Translations under genes and position numbers: made by a program
Assembly (NCBI GenBank): GCA_040901795.1
Contig: JBBDYH010000011.1
Coordinates: 1 to 51,713, forward strand
Origin: JBBDYH01 sp040901795
GTDB taxonomy: Bacteria > Planctomycetota > Planctomycetia > Pirellulales > JALHPA01
Direction of reading: 5' to 3'
Length of the DNA: 51,713 nucleotides
Notes under the pieces: generated by a model
What the model was told of the DNA's origin: nothing
What the model saw: only the letters and a program-made list of their open reading frames with translations
Databases searched by the model: none
Part shown: positions 40,174 through 49,579 of the stretch, piece after piece
Layout of the letters: each line of letters starts with the position of its first letter
Numbering within the stretch: the stretch's first letter is position 1

Positions 40174-41685
40174 TCAACTCAACGGCACCCACGCGGCATG
40201 GAAGCCAACTGGAATACGGCGCGGGATCACGACGCGGGCCACGGGTGCGCTGTCGAAATCATTCGCCGCGACAACCACCAGCTCGCTCTGCCGTTTCACC
40301 CGATCATAGGATAACGCCAACACATAACCATCGTCTTCCGCTTTCGCGCCCTCGCGCGGTACAAAAATCGCCTCGCCAGGTACACGATCCTCGCCCAGCC
40401 GGTGCGACACGCGGCCGCCGGTTTTGAAGTCGTACTTGTGAAAAGTACACCGCTCCATGTCCATGAGCGAACTGCAGTAGCCGTAGCGCGTTTTCGTGCC
40501 GGTACGGCCCTGATCGACTTGCGGCATCTCGACGCTGACGTCATCCAGCGCGCTTTCGGACACCTTACCGGTGTCGAGGTTCAGCCTCCACATATAAGCG
40601 ACGGACCGCGCGTCCTTCGCCAGCCAGTCGGCGTTCTTCACCTTCGACCGGCCGGAAAAATCCGCAATGGCCGGGTAATGGTCGAACCGGCAGGCATGGA
40701 GGACGATTTCGTTCTCTTCCTCGTAGGCATTGAAGACGTGAAACACAAAGCACGTCTCGATGTCATACCACTTGATCGCGGCGCCTTGGGCATATCGCGG
40801 CAACACGCCGATCCGCGCTCCGTGCTCGGGCGACCACTTCAGGAACGGCTTGCCGCGTAGGCCCCCGGCCACATCGAACTCGGCCGGTGTATCGAGGAAG
40901 ACGGTGTGTCGCCGCGTGATGGCCGCGTCGTGGATCATCGTCGGGCGAGGAAGCGGGACGGCGGTCGTGTGCGTGATCCGGCCCGTCCGGTCGGCGACGC
41001 TGTGCTGCAGGTACGGCTGCATCGGCTGGTACCCGTAGAAGACCAGTTCGCCCGTCTCGGGGTCCACCTTCGGGTGCGCGGTGAAGTTGTGCGACAGCTT
41101 CTTGCCGAAAGTGTACTCGCCCACCGTGTCGAGCTCCGGCAGCGAAACCTCGTGCGGCACTCCTCCCTCCCACAGGGCGAGGAGTTTGCCATGGTGCCAA
41201 ACCAGTGCCGTGTTGGCGCGATTCGGCGCCGGCTGCTCTCCGGCCAGGATCGACCGCGCCATGTGGTTCCAATCGATCGGGTCTAGCACGCTGGGGTACA
41301 GGGCCTTCCCGGCGGCGTGCTCTTTCTTCCAGGCCGCCGTGCGGACGTAACGATTGCGGTACGTGGCTTTGCCGTTCTCCAAATGAACGGCGTGAATCAT
41401 CCCGTCCCCTTCGAACAAATGATAGCTGTTCTGCGGGCGAAACTGCGGGTTGGGTCCATTGCGAAGAAAAACGCCGTTTAACTCCTTGGGCAGAGTCCCT
41501 TCCACCCGCAGGTCGGTGAGTGTGGACTCTTCGACCACTGGCGCCATGTCCGAGACTAAGTAGAGGTTTTCTTCAGGATCCAGTTCCAGTTCACTGATCC
41601 GCTGGCCGGCCGCCATTTCCGGAAACAGAGCAGCGATCACCGCCGCCGCGGACCTGGCCAAAAACGTGCGACGAGTTTCGATCAT
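40174..41685 (-). CDS. Carotenoid oxygenase family protein with Tat signal
   Basis: A 503-residue protein of the carotenoid cleavage dioxygenase (RPE65) family: a seven-blade propeller with an iron held by four His. Likely ligands lie in HNFTAHPKVDP, MIHDAAITRRH, CFVFHVFNAYEE and the C-terminal GFHAAWVP. LNGVFLRNGPNPQFRP and FEGDGMIHAVHLENG are family signatures. It starts MIETRRTFLARSAAAV, a twin-arginine export signal. The ATG at 41685 has an AAAGGAG ribosome site 8-9 bases upstream. The substrate is unknown; apocarotenoid or lignin-stilbene cleavage are options. Two operator-like palindromes lie upstream. Confidence 0.92.
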   Translation of the reverse strand: MIETRRTFLARSAAAVIAALFPEMAAGQRISELELDPEENLYLVSDMAPVVEESTLTDLRVEGTLPKELNGVFLRNGPNPQFRPQNSYHLFEGDGMIHAVHLENGKATYRNRYVRTAAWKKEHAAGKALYPSVLDPIDWNHMARSILAGEQPAPNRANTALVWHHGKLLALWEGGVPHEVSLPELDTVGEYTFGKKLSHNFTAHPKVDPETGELVFYGYQPMQPYLQHSVADRTGRITHTTAVPLPRPTMIHDAAITRRHTVFLDTPAEFDVAGGLRGKPFLKWSPEHGARIGVLPRYAQGAAIKWYDIETCFVFHVFNAYEEENEIVLHACRFDHYPAIADFSGRSKVKNADWLAKDARSVAYMWRLNLDTGKVSESALDDVSVEMPQVDQGRTGTKTRYGYCSSLMDMERCTFHKYDFKTGGRVSHRLGEDRVPGEAIFVPREGAKAEDDGYVLALSYDRVKRQSELVVVAANDFDSAPVARVVIPRRIPVGFHAAWVPLS

Positions 41686-41720
41686 GGCATTAGCTCCTTT
41701 GCCGCGTTGCCACCGCAAGT

Positions 41721-41738
41721 ATATGAGCACGCTCACAT
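41721..41738. promoter_or_regulatory. Operator-like palindrome upstream of carotenoid oxygenase
   Basis: ATATGAGCACGCTCACAT has 8-base arms matching at 7 of 8 positions around AC. It lies 36 bases upstream of the oxygenase start, where a repressor could bind near the transcription start. Confidence 0.45.
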
Positions 41739-41754
41739 TTTCTCGGATGATCGA

Positions 41755-41773
41755 CCTACTGTCAAGCAGTAGG
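41755..41773. promoter_or_regulatory. Perfect 7-bp inverted repeat overlapping a -35-like box
   Basis: CCTACTG-TCAAG-CAGTAGG is a perfect inverted repeat. On the minus strand it overlaps TTGACA (41765-41760), which is followed after 17 bases by a weak -10 (GAAAAT). A hairpin or regulator-binding site is plausible. Confidence 0.45.
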
Positions 41774-41909
41774 CACACGCCGTATGCCGGTATCTTGTAC
41801 CATCACGTAGGCGAAGGTCAGGCCGCGATCGATGTCGCCGATCACCAGCGACCCGCGCCGCGACTCGGCGTATCATATAACCACCGTACCATTCAGAAGG
41901 GACGCCCTC

Positions 41910-42425
41910 ATGCTACGAAAAATCATTCTGGCCCGAATTGCGTCTGCCGAGAAAGACTTGGGCGTGCCGCTGGATTATTGCCGGTTCATCGTGCGCGTTT
42001 CGCTGCGGGCCTTTTTCAAGTTCGCGAAATTTCTTGCTGTGGACGAATACCGCCGCGTGCTGCCGCCGCGTCCCTGTTACATTGCCCGAATCGTGGCTGT
42101 CCGAAACGCGGATTGCGAAACTTGCGTCCAGATTGCAGTGAACCAGGCCAAAAAAGCGGGCGTGCCGGCCGAGCTATTGCGTGGGGTGCTGGATGGCAAA
42201 CCGGATGATCTGCCGGAGGAGCTGAGGGAGGCGTACTGTTTTGCGGAGGCGGTGGTGACGGCCAACGGCGAAGAAGACGCGTGGCGCGAGCGCATTCGGC
42301 TGAGGTATGGCGATGAAGGGCTGATCGAAATGGCGCTGGCAATCGCATCGTGTCGCGTGTTTCCGATGACCAAGCGCGCCCTCGGATATGCGGTCAGTTG
42401 CTCGGCGGTGGCCGTTCGAGTTTGA
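41910..42425 (+). CDS. Carboxymuconolactone decarboxylase/AhpD-like protein
   Basis: A 171-residue helical protein of the AhpD-like superfamily. The redox CxxC is present as DCETCVQI (Cys69, Cys72), and a preceding arginine-rich helix and following EAYCFAEAVV segment fit the fold. These proteins act as peroxidase partners or decarboxylases; the CxxC favours a disulfide/peroxidase role. The ATG at 41910 has a GAAGGGA ribosome site about 8 bases upstream. It is divergent from the carotenoid oxygenase gene, with 224 bases between. Confidence 0.82.
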   Translation: MLRKIILARIASAEKDLGVPLDYCRFIVRVSLRAFFKFAKFLAVDEYRRVLPPRPCYIARIVAVRNADCETCVQIAVNQAKKAGVPAELLRGVLDGKPDDLPEELREAYCFAEAVVTANGEEDAWRERIRLRYGDEGLIEMALAIASCRVFPMTKRALGYAVSCSAVAVRV

Positions 42426-42443
42426 GCCGCGCGTGGCGGTGAC

Positions 42444-43181
42444 CTAATTCGTTTCAGCAATATCCCGCATGCTCACGAGCTTCAAACGTCCGAAGGGATT
42501 GTGCATGGGGCTGCCGGCGAGTTGTTCCGGAGTGTCCTCCGCGAAAGCCTGAAACTGTGGTCCGTTCAGGTCGGCCAGTACATGGCCGTCGTCGACCGGC
42601 TTCTCGTCTCGGGACAAGTAGCGGATCACTTCGATGATGTCAAAGCCGTGGGTCTCGATATCGGTCCGTTTCATCACAATGTCGCGCAATCCCAGCACGT
42701 GCATGCCCATCGTCCACACTTCGGTTTTCCCGCGGATGACGGCGACGAAGGCGAAACTCAGCGCGTCCGGCCCGCCGTCTTCGGTCAAAGCCAGCCAGTG
42801 TTGGCCGCCATGAGCCAGCCCGCTGTTGTCGATGAACACGCCCGCGCCGCCGGCCTGAACCAGGGCCGCGGCGGATTGCATCATCGTGCGGGCCGCCTCG
42901 ATCGAGCCGCCCGGACCGCTCAAGACGACGTTCACCGTGAAGCCGTCGACCGTCGCCAATTCTTCTTCCGTCGCCGGCCGCCGGCACGAGCTTCGAAAGA
43001 TCTCGGCAAACTGATCATCGGCATCCAAAAAGCCAACGTCGACCTGCGTTTCATCCGGCAAGATCAGCGCCTCGGGCGTTAAGCGGCAGCCGGCCGGCAA
43101 GCGCTCGATGAGTTCTCGCGGATGGGACCACGTGCCGGGAATTCGCAGGTCGACGGTGATTGGGGGGGCTGGCGGATTCAT
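42444..43181 (-). CDS. Conserved hypothetical protein, DUF4261-like
   Basis: A 245-residue soluble protein. The pattern VNVVLSGPGGSIEAARTMMQ, AGGAGVFIDNSGLAHGG, VWTMGMHVLGLRDI and VIRYLSRDEKPVDDGHVLAD resembles DUF4261-type proteins, which lack a known function. There is no signal peptide or membrane segment. Its 3' end lies 18 bases from the convergent AhpD-like gene. The family assignment is by pattern memory only. Confidence 0.72.
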   Translation of the reverse strand: MNPPAPPITVDLRIPGTWSHPRELIERLPAGCRLTPEALILPDETQVDVGFLDADDQFAEIFRSSCRRPATEEELATVDGFTVNVVLSGPGGSIEAARTMMQSAAALVQAGGAGVFIDNSGLAHGGQHWLALTEDGGPDALSFAFVAVIRGKTEVWTMGMHVLGLRDIVMKRTDIETHGFDIIEVIRYLSRDEKPVDDGHVLADLNGPQFQAFAEDTPEQLAGSPMHNPFGRLKLVSMRDIAETN

Positions 43182-43243
43182 GGGGAACGCTCTTGACGCC
43201 TAAGAAGCTCCTCAACCTCGCCCCGCTTGTCGGAGTGGAACGG

Positions 43244-43678
43244 TTAGTAAAGCTCGAGCACATGCTCGCCGTTGTGGGCAGGGTTGCCAATCAATTGCCG
43301 ACCTTGGCTATCGACGACCAGGTCCAGCATTTCGAGCGGAATCTGTCCGATGAGCACCGGCACATCGTCGGGCACTTCCATAACATCGACGGTGCAATAA
43401 CGGTCAAGCAACGTGAGCCGAACGGCGTCAAAGACGTTAATCTGCTGAGTGCCGGCACTCGTCCGGGCACGTTTTTCGTAAGCCTTCTGCAGGCCGAGCT
43501 GATGGATCAGTCGAGTCGGAAGGGCCAGCGTGGTGGAGCCCGTATCGACAAGCGCATCGGGTACAATCGCCATGCGAACCTGGTCGCGCGGCAGCATATT
43601 TCGGTCCGCGTCGCGCAAATCGGTCAAATTCTCGATTTTCGCTTCGGCCAGGACTCGACCCACTGTGGCTGTCTCCAT
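43244..43678 (-). CDS. Retroviral-type aspartyl protease family protein
   Basis: A 144-residue single-domain protein with the active-site motif ALVDTGSTTLALP (Asp45-Thr46-Gly47). The second half, VPVLIGQIPLEMLDLVVD, is the psi-loop pattern of retropepsin-like folds. Such proteins dimerise to form one active site. The ATG at 43678 (METATVGRV) follows a GGAGG ribosome site; a longer open frame is less likely. The substrate is unknown. Confidence 0.82.
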   Translation of the reverse strand: METATVGRVLAEAKIENLTDLRDADRNMLPRDQVRMAIVPDALVDTGSTTLALPTRLIHQLGLQKAYEKRARTSAGTQQINVFDAVRLTLLDRYCTVDVMEVPDDVPVLIGQIPLEMLDLVVDSQGRQLIGNPAHNGEHVLELY

Positions 43679-43810
43679 GAAAGCCTCCTCCGTCGAACGT
43701 CTGTCGGTCGCTAACAATTCTGCAAGCCCCGCTCAACCGTCTCATCCATCTTACGGTGAATAACGCCTGCAAGGCAAACTCGTCGGGTCCGCCATGTTGA
43801 TCAAAGCCGT

Positions 43811-45106
43811 TCAATGAATGGCCGAGACCGCGAACACGCGCTCAACATTGTCTCGCAGCACCTGCCGGCCGAACTGAACCGCCCGCTCTTCGCTCCAATG
43901 GCGGTCGATGCAGTAGCGCTCGGCGAGCAGTTTGGCGAGAATCCGCTTGTACATGCGGAACTTCGGCAGCGCGAACTCCAGTTTGTACATATCGCTGTAG
44001 TAACCGATCTGCTTGGTGCGAGGGACGGCCTCGAGCCGCGCGGCGCAGTCGTGCTCGATGAACGTCGGCGTGTTGCTGTACCACCAGTGGCCATTGGTGA
44101 CCACGTTGGGAAAGATCCAGGCGTAGCTCGTGAGCTCCTGGTTGGTGACGCTGGCGAGCACGGAGATCGGGAACGTGACCTGCGGGAAGGCGTTGAACAA
44201 CTCGCGATATTGGATCAGCGATACGCGGCTGTCGTAGAGATCTTGCCCCTGGTAGACGCCGCCAGGATACACCGAGCGATTGACGCCGATCATCAGATCG
44301 AACGGCAGCTTGAAATCGGCGCAGAATTCCGCCAGCGACCAGAAGACGTAGTGCGACAACTCGCGCTGATGATGCGCCTGGAACTCGTCGCCCCCGCGCA
44401 GCGCCGCTTGCACCGCCGCATCGGCCGTCGTCGGATCGATCGCCTGCGGCGAAAAGTCCGGTGGCAGCGAGATGGCGCACGCGCGGCAGTTCTTGCGCGT
44501 GAAGTGCTCGAACAGCCGCCCGACAGCGTTGCGTAGGCTGATCGCGTCGCGCACGGTAACGCCCGAGGCCTGTTCGAGCCGCTCGCGGACGGCGGGCTTG
44601 GCAAGGTGAAAGACCAAATCGTCCGTTCGCAGGCAGGGGATATACGTCCGCGTGTCGAACCCATCTAGCCGATCGTCGAAGTCGTTCGTCAAAAACACCG
44701 CCTCCAGGTTGCTCTGCCGCATCACCGTGCTGGCCCAGACGGGCGATTGCATCGTCGTCGCCGCACTGTCATAGACAGCTTCCCAATTCTCCTTGGTCAG
44801 CCTTTCATCCGTGAAACCAAAGAACTCGCGGAGCATTTCGATCAGCCAACTGTACTGGATGGTGTTCTCGATCGGGCCCAAGCCTTCAACCAGCCGGCCG
44901 ACTTTGTCCTTGGGCGAAAGGCCCGGCTGCTCGATCCATTCGCGCCGCATGCCCGCCGAGTGGGCCAGCTCAGTGTAATAGTGATACCCCAGCACGTCGG
45001 CAAGCGTCTGGGATGCCGGCTGGAGGGCGTTGATGTGAGTATGCGGATCGATCAGAACCAGCGCATCGAGCTCGTCGAAAAGGCGCTTGCGAAGGGCTTG
45101 AGACAT
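43811..45106 (-). CDS. Glucuronate isomerase-like amidohydrolase
   Basis: A 431-residue TIM-barrel protein of the UxaC/amidohydrolase type. The N-terminal metal motif is LIDPHTHINAL (His22, His24), and late motifs include NVVTNGHWWYSNTP and GYYSDMYKLEFALPKFRMYK, which are typical of glucuronate isomerase-like proteins. UxaC converts glucuronate to fructuronate; this protein is shorter than UxaC (about 470) and may act on another sugar acid. The ATG at 45106 gives MSQALRKRLF; the longer frame upstream reads through a type A repeat. Confidence 0.83.
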   Translation of the reverse strand: MSQALRKRLFDELDALVLIDPHTHINALQPASQTLADVLGYHYYTELAHSAGMRREWIEQPGLSPKDKVGRLVEGLGPIENTIQYSWLIEMLREFFGFTDERLTKENWEAVYDSAATTMQSPVWASTVMRQSNLEAVFLTNDFDDRLDGFDTRTYIPCLRTDDLVFHLAKPAVRERLEQASGVTVRDAISLRNAVGRLFEHFTRKNCRACAISLPPDFSPQAIDPTTADAAVQAALRGGDEFQAHHQRELSHYVFWSLAEFCADFKLPFDLMIGVNRSVYPGGVYQGQDLYDSRVSLIQYRELFNAFPQVTFPISVLASVTNQELTSYAWIFPNVVTNGHWWYSNTPTFIEHDCAARLEAVPRTKQIGYYSDMYKLEFALPKFRMYKRILAKLLAERYCIDRHWSEERAVQFGRQVLRDNVERVFAVSAIH

Positions 45107-45113
45107 GGCATTT

Positions 45114-45226
45114 GGAGTGCGGCGACTCGTCGCCGCTTTGGATTTCAATAAGGCCGAAGAAAAGGCGACATGCAGCCTCGTGCAAAGCGGTTTGAAAGAG
45201 AAAGCTATGACAAGTCACAGCACTCC
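45114..45226. repeat. Type A inverted-pair (REPIN-like) element
   Basis: The left hairpin at 45114-45136 has stem GGCGAC/GTCGCC. The inverted right hairpin at 45204-45226 has a decayed stem (CTATGACAAGTCACAG) that still pairs partly. It lies upstream of the UxaC-like gene. Confidence 0.8.
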
Positions 45227-45397
45227 AAAAGATACCCGTTTGCTAGCGCAGCCGAAAGCGAATAAACTGCAAGCCGGGCTGGCCGTGCGTCATAGAGCAG
45301 GGTGCCGGTCTTCCGGACCTAGCCGAATTCACAATCGCACCGGTCCCGGCTCTCACGGGCTGGGCATTGCCTGCCGAGCCTTCGGGCCTGAATTCTG

Positions 45398-47791
45398 ATG
45401 CAGCGCGTCCTTGCAACTTTTCGCCACCTCAGAACGGCAATCGTCGTTGCGGCGATCGTATGCACGGGCAGAACCGTCACTGCGGATGAGCTGGCCTCTA
45501 ATCTGCCTCCACCCGCCGACCGCAAGATCAATTTCGCCAAGGACATCCAACCGATCTTTGCGAAACACTGCTACTCCTGCCATGGCCCAGAAAGCGAAGA
45601 ATCGGGCTTTCGGCTCGACGTACGCAAGCGGGCCCTCCTTGGCGGCGATTACGGCCCGGCCATCCTTACAGGGAAAAGCGGGCAAAGCCCACTGGTCCTG
45701 CGTATCGCCGGAGTTGGCGACGACGAATCCATGCCGCCGGAAGGCGAAGGCAAGCCGCTCACCTCGGAACAGGTCGCGGTAGTGCGGGCCTGGATCGATC
45801 AAGGCGCCGTCTGGCCGGACGATGCCGACGCAGGGGCCAAGCGCGCCGGCTCGGACCACTGGGCGTTCCAGCCGATCAAACGACCGCCTTTACCTGCGGT
45901 GAAGAATGACGCCTGGGTGCGCAACCCGATCGACGCCTTTATTCTCACGCGTCTTGAAACGGAGGGCGTCACGCCGTCGCCTGAGGCGGACAAGCCTACG
46001 CTGGTGCGCCGCCTATTCATCGATCTGATTGGCCTGCCGCCGACGCCAGCCGAGCTGGCCGAGTTCGTCAACGACGAAAGTTCGATCGCTTATGAGAAGC
46101 TGGTTGACCGCTTGCTCGCGTCGCCGCATTATGGCGAGCGCTCCGGCCGTTACTGGCTCGATCTGGCGCGATATGCCGATACCGACGGCTACGAAAAAGA
46201 CCTGGCGCGGCCGCACGCTTGGCAGTATCGCGATTGGGTGATCCGTGCGTTGAGCAGCGATCTGCCGTACGACGAGTTCACGGTACAGCAGTTGTCGGGC
46301 GACCTGTTGCCCGATGCGACCGTCGAGCAGCGCGCGGCCACCGGCTTTCATCGCAACACGCTCACCAACCGCGAAGGGGGCGCCGATCCGGAAGAGGACC
46401 GGACGAAGCAGACGGTCGATCGGACGAACACGACCGGCACGGTGTGGCTGGGACTGACCGTAGGCTGTGCGAACTGTCACACGCACAAGTACGACCCGAT
46501 CACGCAGCGGGAATATTTCGGGCTGTACGGTTTTTTCAATAATATCGACGAGGTCGATGTGGCGCTCGATGGCGGATCGGACAAGCCGATTCGGATGGGG
46601 GATGTCCGCAACGACGGACCATCCCGCGGAAATGGCAAGAACCGTCCCCAGCCGCGCGAGTTTGCGCCTGGTATCGTGGACAGAAATGACGCTCGCGAAA
46701 ATTACTTGCACCAGCGAGGCGATTTTCTCGCGAAGGGGCCGGTCATCGAACCGCACACGCCCGAAGTGCTGCCGCCGCTTGAGCCGCGGGGCGAAAAACC
46801 GGACCGGCTGGATCTGGCTCGCTGGATTGTCGATCCGGCCAACCCGCTGACCGCCCGCGTGGCGGTGAATCGCTTTTGGCAATGGCACTTCGGCCGCGGG
46901 CTGGTCCACACAGCGGACGATTTCGGTACCCAGGGGGAAAGGCCATCGCACCCGGAACTGCTCGAGTGGCTGGCCGCCGAATTTCGCGATTCCGGCTGGC
47001 GGATGAAGCGGCTGCACAAGCTGATCGTGATCTCGGCGACGTATCGTCAAACCTCGTCCGCGCGGCCGGAGCTGTACCAGCGCGACCCGTACAACAACTG
47101 GCTGGCGCGGCAGAACCGGCTGCGCTTCGAGGCGGAGATCGTCCGCGACGCGGCGCTTGCCGTCAGCGGACTCTTGAACCGGACGGTCGGCGGCACGAGC
47201 GTCCGCCCGCCGCAGCCGCCGGAGATCGCGGCGTTGAGCTACGCCGGCAGTGTCAAATGGATCGAAAGCAAGGGCGCCGATCGCTATCGCCGCGGACTCT
47301 ACACGTGGTTTCAGCGGACCAGCCCGTACCCCACGCTGGCGACCTTCGACGCGCCGGATTCGAACCTGACCTGTACCCGCCGCGAGCGTTCGAACACGCC
47401 GCTGCAGGCGTTGACGCTGATGAACGACGTCGTGTTTGTCGAATCCGCCCAAGCGCTCGGCCGGCGAGTTTTGCAAGAGCCGATGAACCAGATTGTCGCG
47501 GCGGATGGCACGGGCGGGGGCGATGCGGCGGTCGTCCAGGAGGCGATCGTGGATGCGCGGTTGCGATTTGCGTTTGAGCTGTGCTTGAGCCGGGGACCCA
47601 CCGAGCCCGAGCTATCACGGCTGCGCAAGTTGTATGCCGCTGCACGGGCCGAGTTTGAAGGAGAGGGCGAGGCCGCGAAAAAACTCGTCGGCGACTCTGC
47701 ACCGGGAGATGTTAAGCCCGCCGAAGCCGCGGCATGGATGGTCGTGGCACGGACGCTCATGAATTTGGACGAATTCATCACGCGGGAGTGA
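45398..47791 (+). CDS. PSD1-type planctomycete cytochrome (DUF1549/DUF1553)
   Basis: A 797-residue exported protein with a signal peptide (about 1-29). The heme motif CYSCH is at residues 58-62, followed by SGFRLDVRKRALLGGDYGP typical of PSCyt1. DUF1549 follows (VRRLFIDLIGLPPTPAELAE, then CANCHTHKYDP), and DUF1553 ends with RSNTPLQALTLMNDVVF. It parallels the gene at 26955-29390. A small gene starts 4 bases after its stop, then a DUF1501 gene, so the three form an operon. The reaction is unknown. Confidence 0.93.
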   Translation: MQRVLATFRHLRTAIVVAAIVCTGRTVTADELASNLPPPADRKINFAKDIQPIFAKHCYSCHGPESEESGFRLDVRKRALLGGDYGPAILTGKSGQSPLVLRIAGVGDDESMPPEGEGKPLTSEQVAVVRAWIDQGAVWPDDADAGAKRAGSDHWAFQPIKRPPLPAVKNDAWVRNPIDAFILTRLETEGVTPSPEADKPTLVRRLFIDLIGLPPTPAELAEFVNDESSIAYEKLVDRLLASPHYGERSGRYWLDLARYADTDGYEKDLARPHAWQYRDWVIRALSSDLPYDEFTVQQLSGDLLPDATVEQRAATGFHRNTLTNREGGADPEEDRTKQTVDRTNTTGTVWLGLTVGCANCHTHKYDPITQREYFGLYGFFNNIDEVDVALDGGSDKPIRMGDVRNDGPSRGNGKNRPQPREFAPGIVDRNDARENYLHQRGDFLAKGPVIEPHTPEVLPPLEPRGEKPDRLDLARWIVDPANPLTARVAVNRFWQWHFGRGLVHTADDFGTQGERPSHPELLEWLAAEFRDSGWRMKRLHKLIVISATYRQTSSARPELYQRDPYNNWLARQNRLRFEAEIVRDAALAVSGLLNRTVGGTSVRPPQPPEIAALSYAGSVKWIESKGADRYRRGLYTWFQRTSPYPTLATFDAPDSNLTCTRRERSNTPLQALTLMNDVVFVESAQALGRRVLQEPMNQIVAADGTGGGDAAVVQEAIVDARLRFAFELCLSRGPTEPELSRLRKLYAAARAEFEGEGEAAKKLVGDSAPGDVKPAEAAAWMVVARTLMNLDEFITRE

Positions 47792-47795
47792 TCAA

Positions 47796-48020
47796 ATGTC
47801 CGGACTCGAATCAACTTTCGATGACAAACAATGGCTGCTGGAAGAGCTGACGATCGACACGCTCTACAGGCATGGCGAAGTAAATCAAGACGGTCTCAAC
47901 GTCTCGATGGCCCGATACTTTTTGAAACTCACGCCTCACGAGCGTCTTGTTTTCATGGAACGCCATCGCAATACGTTGGCCTATCATCAAGGTATTGAGC
48001 CGCCCAATGACTACGCATGA
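47796..48020 (+). CDS. Small protein between PSD1 and DUF1501 genes, hypothetical
   Basis: A 74-residue acidic protein (SMARYFLKLTPHERLVFMER). It starts 4 bases after the PSD1 stop and overlaps the DUF1501 start by 14 bases, so it is likely translated as part of the operon. The LTPHERL segment recalls small proteins preceding nucleotidyltransferase-type genes in other bacteria, but I cannot assign a family. It occupies the same slot as the antitoxin-like and GxxExxY genes in the other PSD1-DUF1501 pair. Confidence 0.65.
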   Translation: MSGLESTFDDKQWLLEELTIDTLYRHGEVNQDGLNVSMARYFLKLTPHERLVFMERHRNTLAYHQGIEPPNDYA

Positions 48021-49482
48021 ACTCGTTGAGCTAGGCCGGCGCCAGTTTCTTACTTCCACCGCCAGCGGCATCGGCCTGTTGGCGCTGGCGTCGATGTTCC
48101 ACGACGACGGACTGCTCGCGGCCGAGTCGTCGGCCGCTGACCCGCTCCTCCCTAAAGCGCCGCACTTCGCTCCCAAGGCCAAACGCTGCATTTGCATCTA
48201 CCTCGAAGGCGGTCCCAGCCAGATGGACCTCTTCGACCCCAAGCCAAAGCTCAACGAGCTGGACGGCGAGGCGCTTCCCGAGAGCCTGACCAAAGAGGTC
48301 CGCTTCGCGTTTATTCAAAAAGAATCCGCGCGGCTGATGGGCACGCCGCGGAAGTTCGCGAAGTACGGCGAGTGCGGGATGGACCTTTCCGACCTGCTGC
48401 CGCACTTGAGCACCTGCGCCGACGATATTGCCCTGATCCGCTCGATGCACACCGAGGCGTTCAACCATCATCCCGGCCAGTTGATGATGAATACCGGCGT
48501 GCCGCGGTTCGGCCGCCCGAGCATGGGCGCTTGGCTCAACTACGGGCTGGGCAGCGAGTCGCGGAACCTGCCGGGTTACGTGGTGCTGACCAGCGGACGC
48601 GGCACTAGCGGCGGCGCGTCCAACTGGTCGAGCGGTTTTTTGCCTTCGACGTATGCCGGCGTGCTGTTCCGCAACCAGGGCGATCCGGTGCTGAATCTCA
48701 GTAGTCCCAAAGGGATCTCGCGCGAGCTGGAACGCAAGAGCATCGAGGCGATCGCCGACTTGAACCGCGAGCACTATGACCGCATGGGCGACGCCGAGAT
48801 CAACAGCCGAATCGCCGCCTATGAGCTCGCCTTCCGGATGCAGGCCGCCGCGCCGGAGCTGATTGACTTCGCCAGCGAGCCCAAGCACGTCCACGACGCG
48901 TACGGTGTGGATCGGGAAGACCCGCCGCTCAAGGCGGAACGCGGCGGCGGGCCTGGGCAATACCGATCGTTCGCCACAAATTGTCTGCTCGCGCGGCGGC
49001 TGCTCGAGCGCGGCGTGCGGTTCGTCAATCTCTTCCACGCCTCGTGGGACCATCACAGCAACCTGGACGAGGAGCTGGCGTTCAACGCCGGCATGGCCGA
49101 TCAGCCGGTCGCAGCGTTGATTAAAGACCTCAAGCAACGGGGACTCTTGGACAGCACGCTCGTCGTCTGGATGAGCGAGTTCGGCCGTACGCCGTTGGGC
49201 GAAAACCGCAAGAACCGGCCCGGCATAACCGGCCGCGATCACCATCCCTTCGCGTTCAGCCTGTGGATGGCCGGCGGCGGGGTGCGGGGCGGCCAAATCA
49301 TCGGAAAAACCGACGAAATCGGCTGGCACGTCGTCGAAGAACCGGTCCACGTCAACGACCTGCACGCGACGATTCTGCACCTCTTCGGCCTCGATCACCT
49401 GCGGCTGATGGTACGCTTTAATGGGCTGGATGTGCGGCTGACGAACCTGGCGGGTAAAGTAGTGGAGAAGCTGCTGGCGTAA
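48007..49482 (+). CDS. DUF1501 protein, Tat-exported
   Basis: A 491-residue protein, paralogue of the one at 24648-26123. The twin-arginine start GRRQFLTSTASGIGLLALAS (Arg11-Arg12) and the DUF1501 blocks RCICIYLEGGPSQMDLFDPK, GRPSMGAWLNYGLGSESRN, MSEFGRTPLGEN and GRDHHPFAFSLWMAGGG are all present. The ATG at 48007 is preferred over an upstream in-frame start because it begins just before the Tat motif. It completes the PSD1-small gene-DUF1501 operon. The function is unknown. Confidence 0.92.
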   Translation: MTTHELVELGRRQFLTSTASGIGLLALASMFHDDGLLAAESSAADPLLPKAPHFAPKAKRCICIYLEGGPSQMDLFDPKPKLNELDGEALPESLTKEVRFAFIQKESARLMGTPRKFAKYGECGMDLSDLLPHLSTCADDIALIRSMHTEAFNHHPGQLMMNTGVPRFGRPSMGAWLNYGLGSESRNLPGYVVLTSGRGTSGGASNWSSGFLPSTYAGVLFRNQGDPVLNLSSPKGISRELERKSIEAIADLNREHYDRMGDAEINSRIAAYELAFRMQAAAPELIDFASEPKHVHDAYGVDREDPPLKAERGGGPGQYRSFATNCLLARRLLERGVRFVNLFHASWDHHSNLDEELAFNAGMADQPVAALIKDLKQRGLLDSTLVVWMSEFGRTPLGENRKNRPGITGRDHHPFAFSLWMAGGGVRGGQIIGKTDEIGWHVVEEPVHVNDLHATILHLFGLDHLRLMVRFNGLDVRLTNLAGKVVEKLLA

Positions 49483-49579
49483 TGAACGTTGTCCGGAGCG
49501 GAAGGGAAGGGAACACGGTGGTTCGCACGTTTTCGTCGCTGGCCTTGTTGTTCCTCGATTCTTGTTGCGCGGTGCTCTT

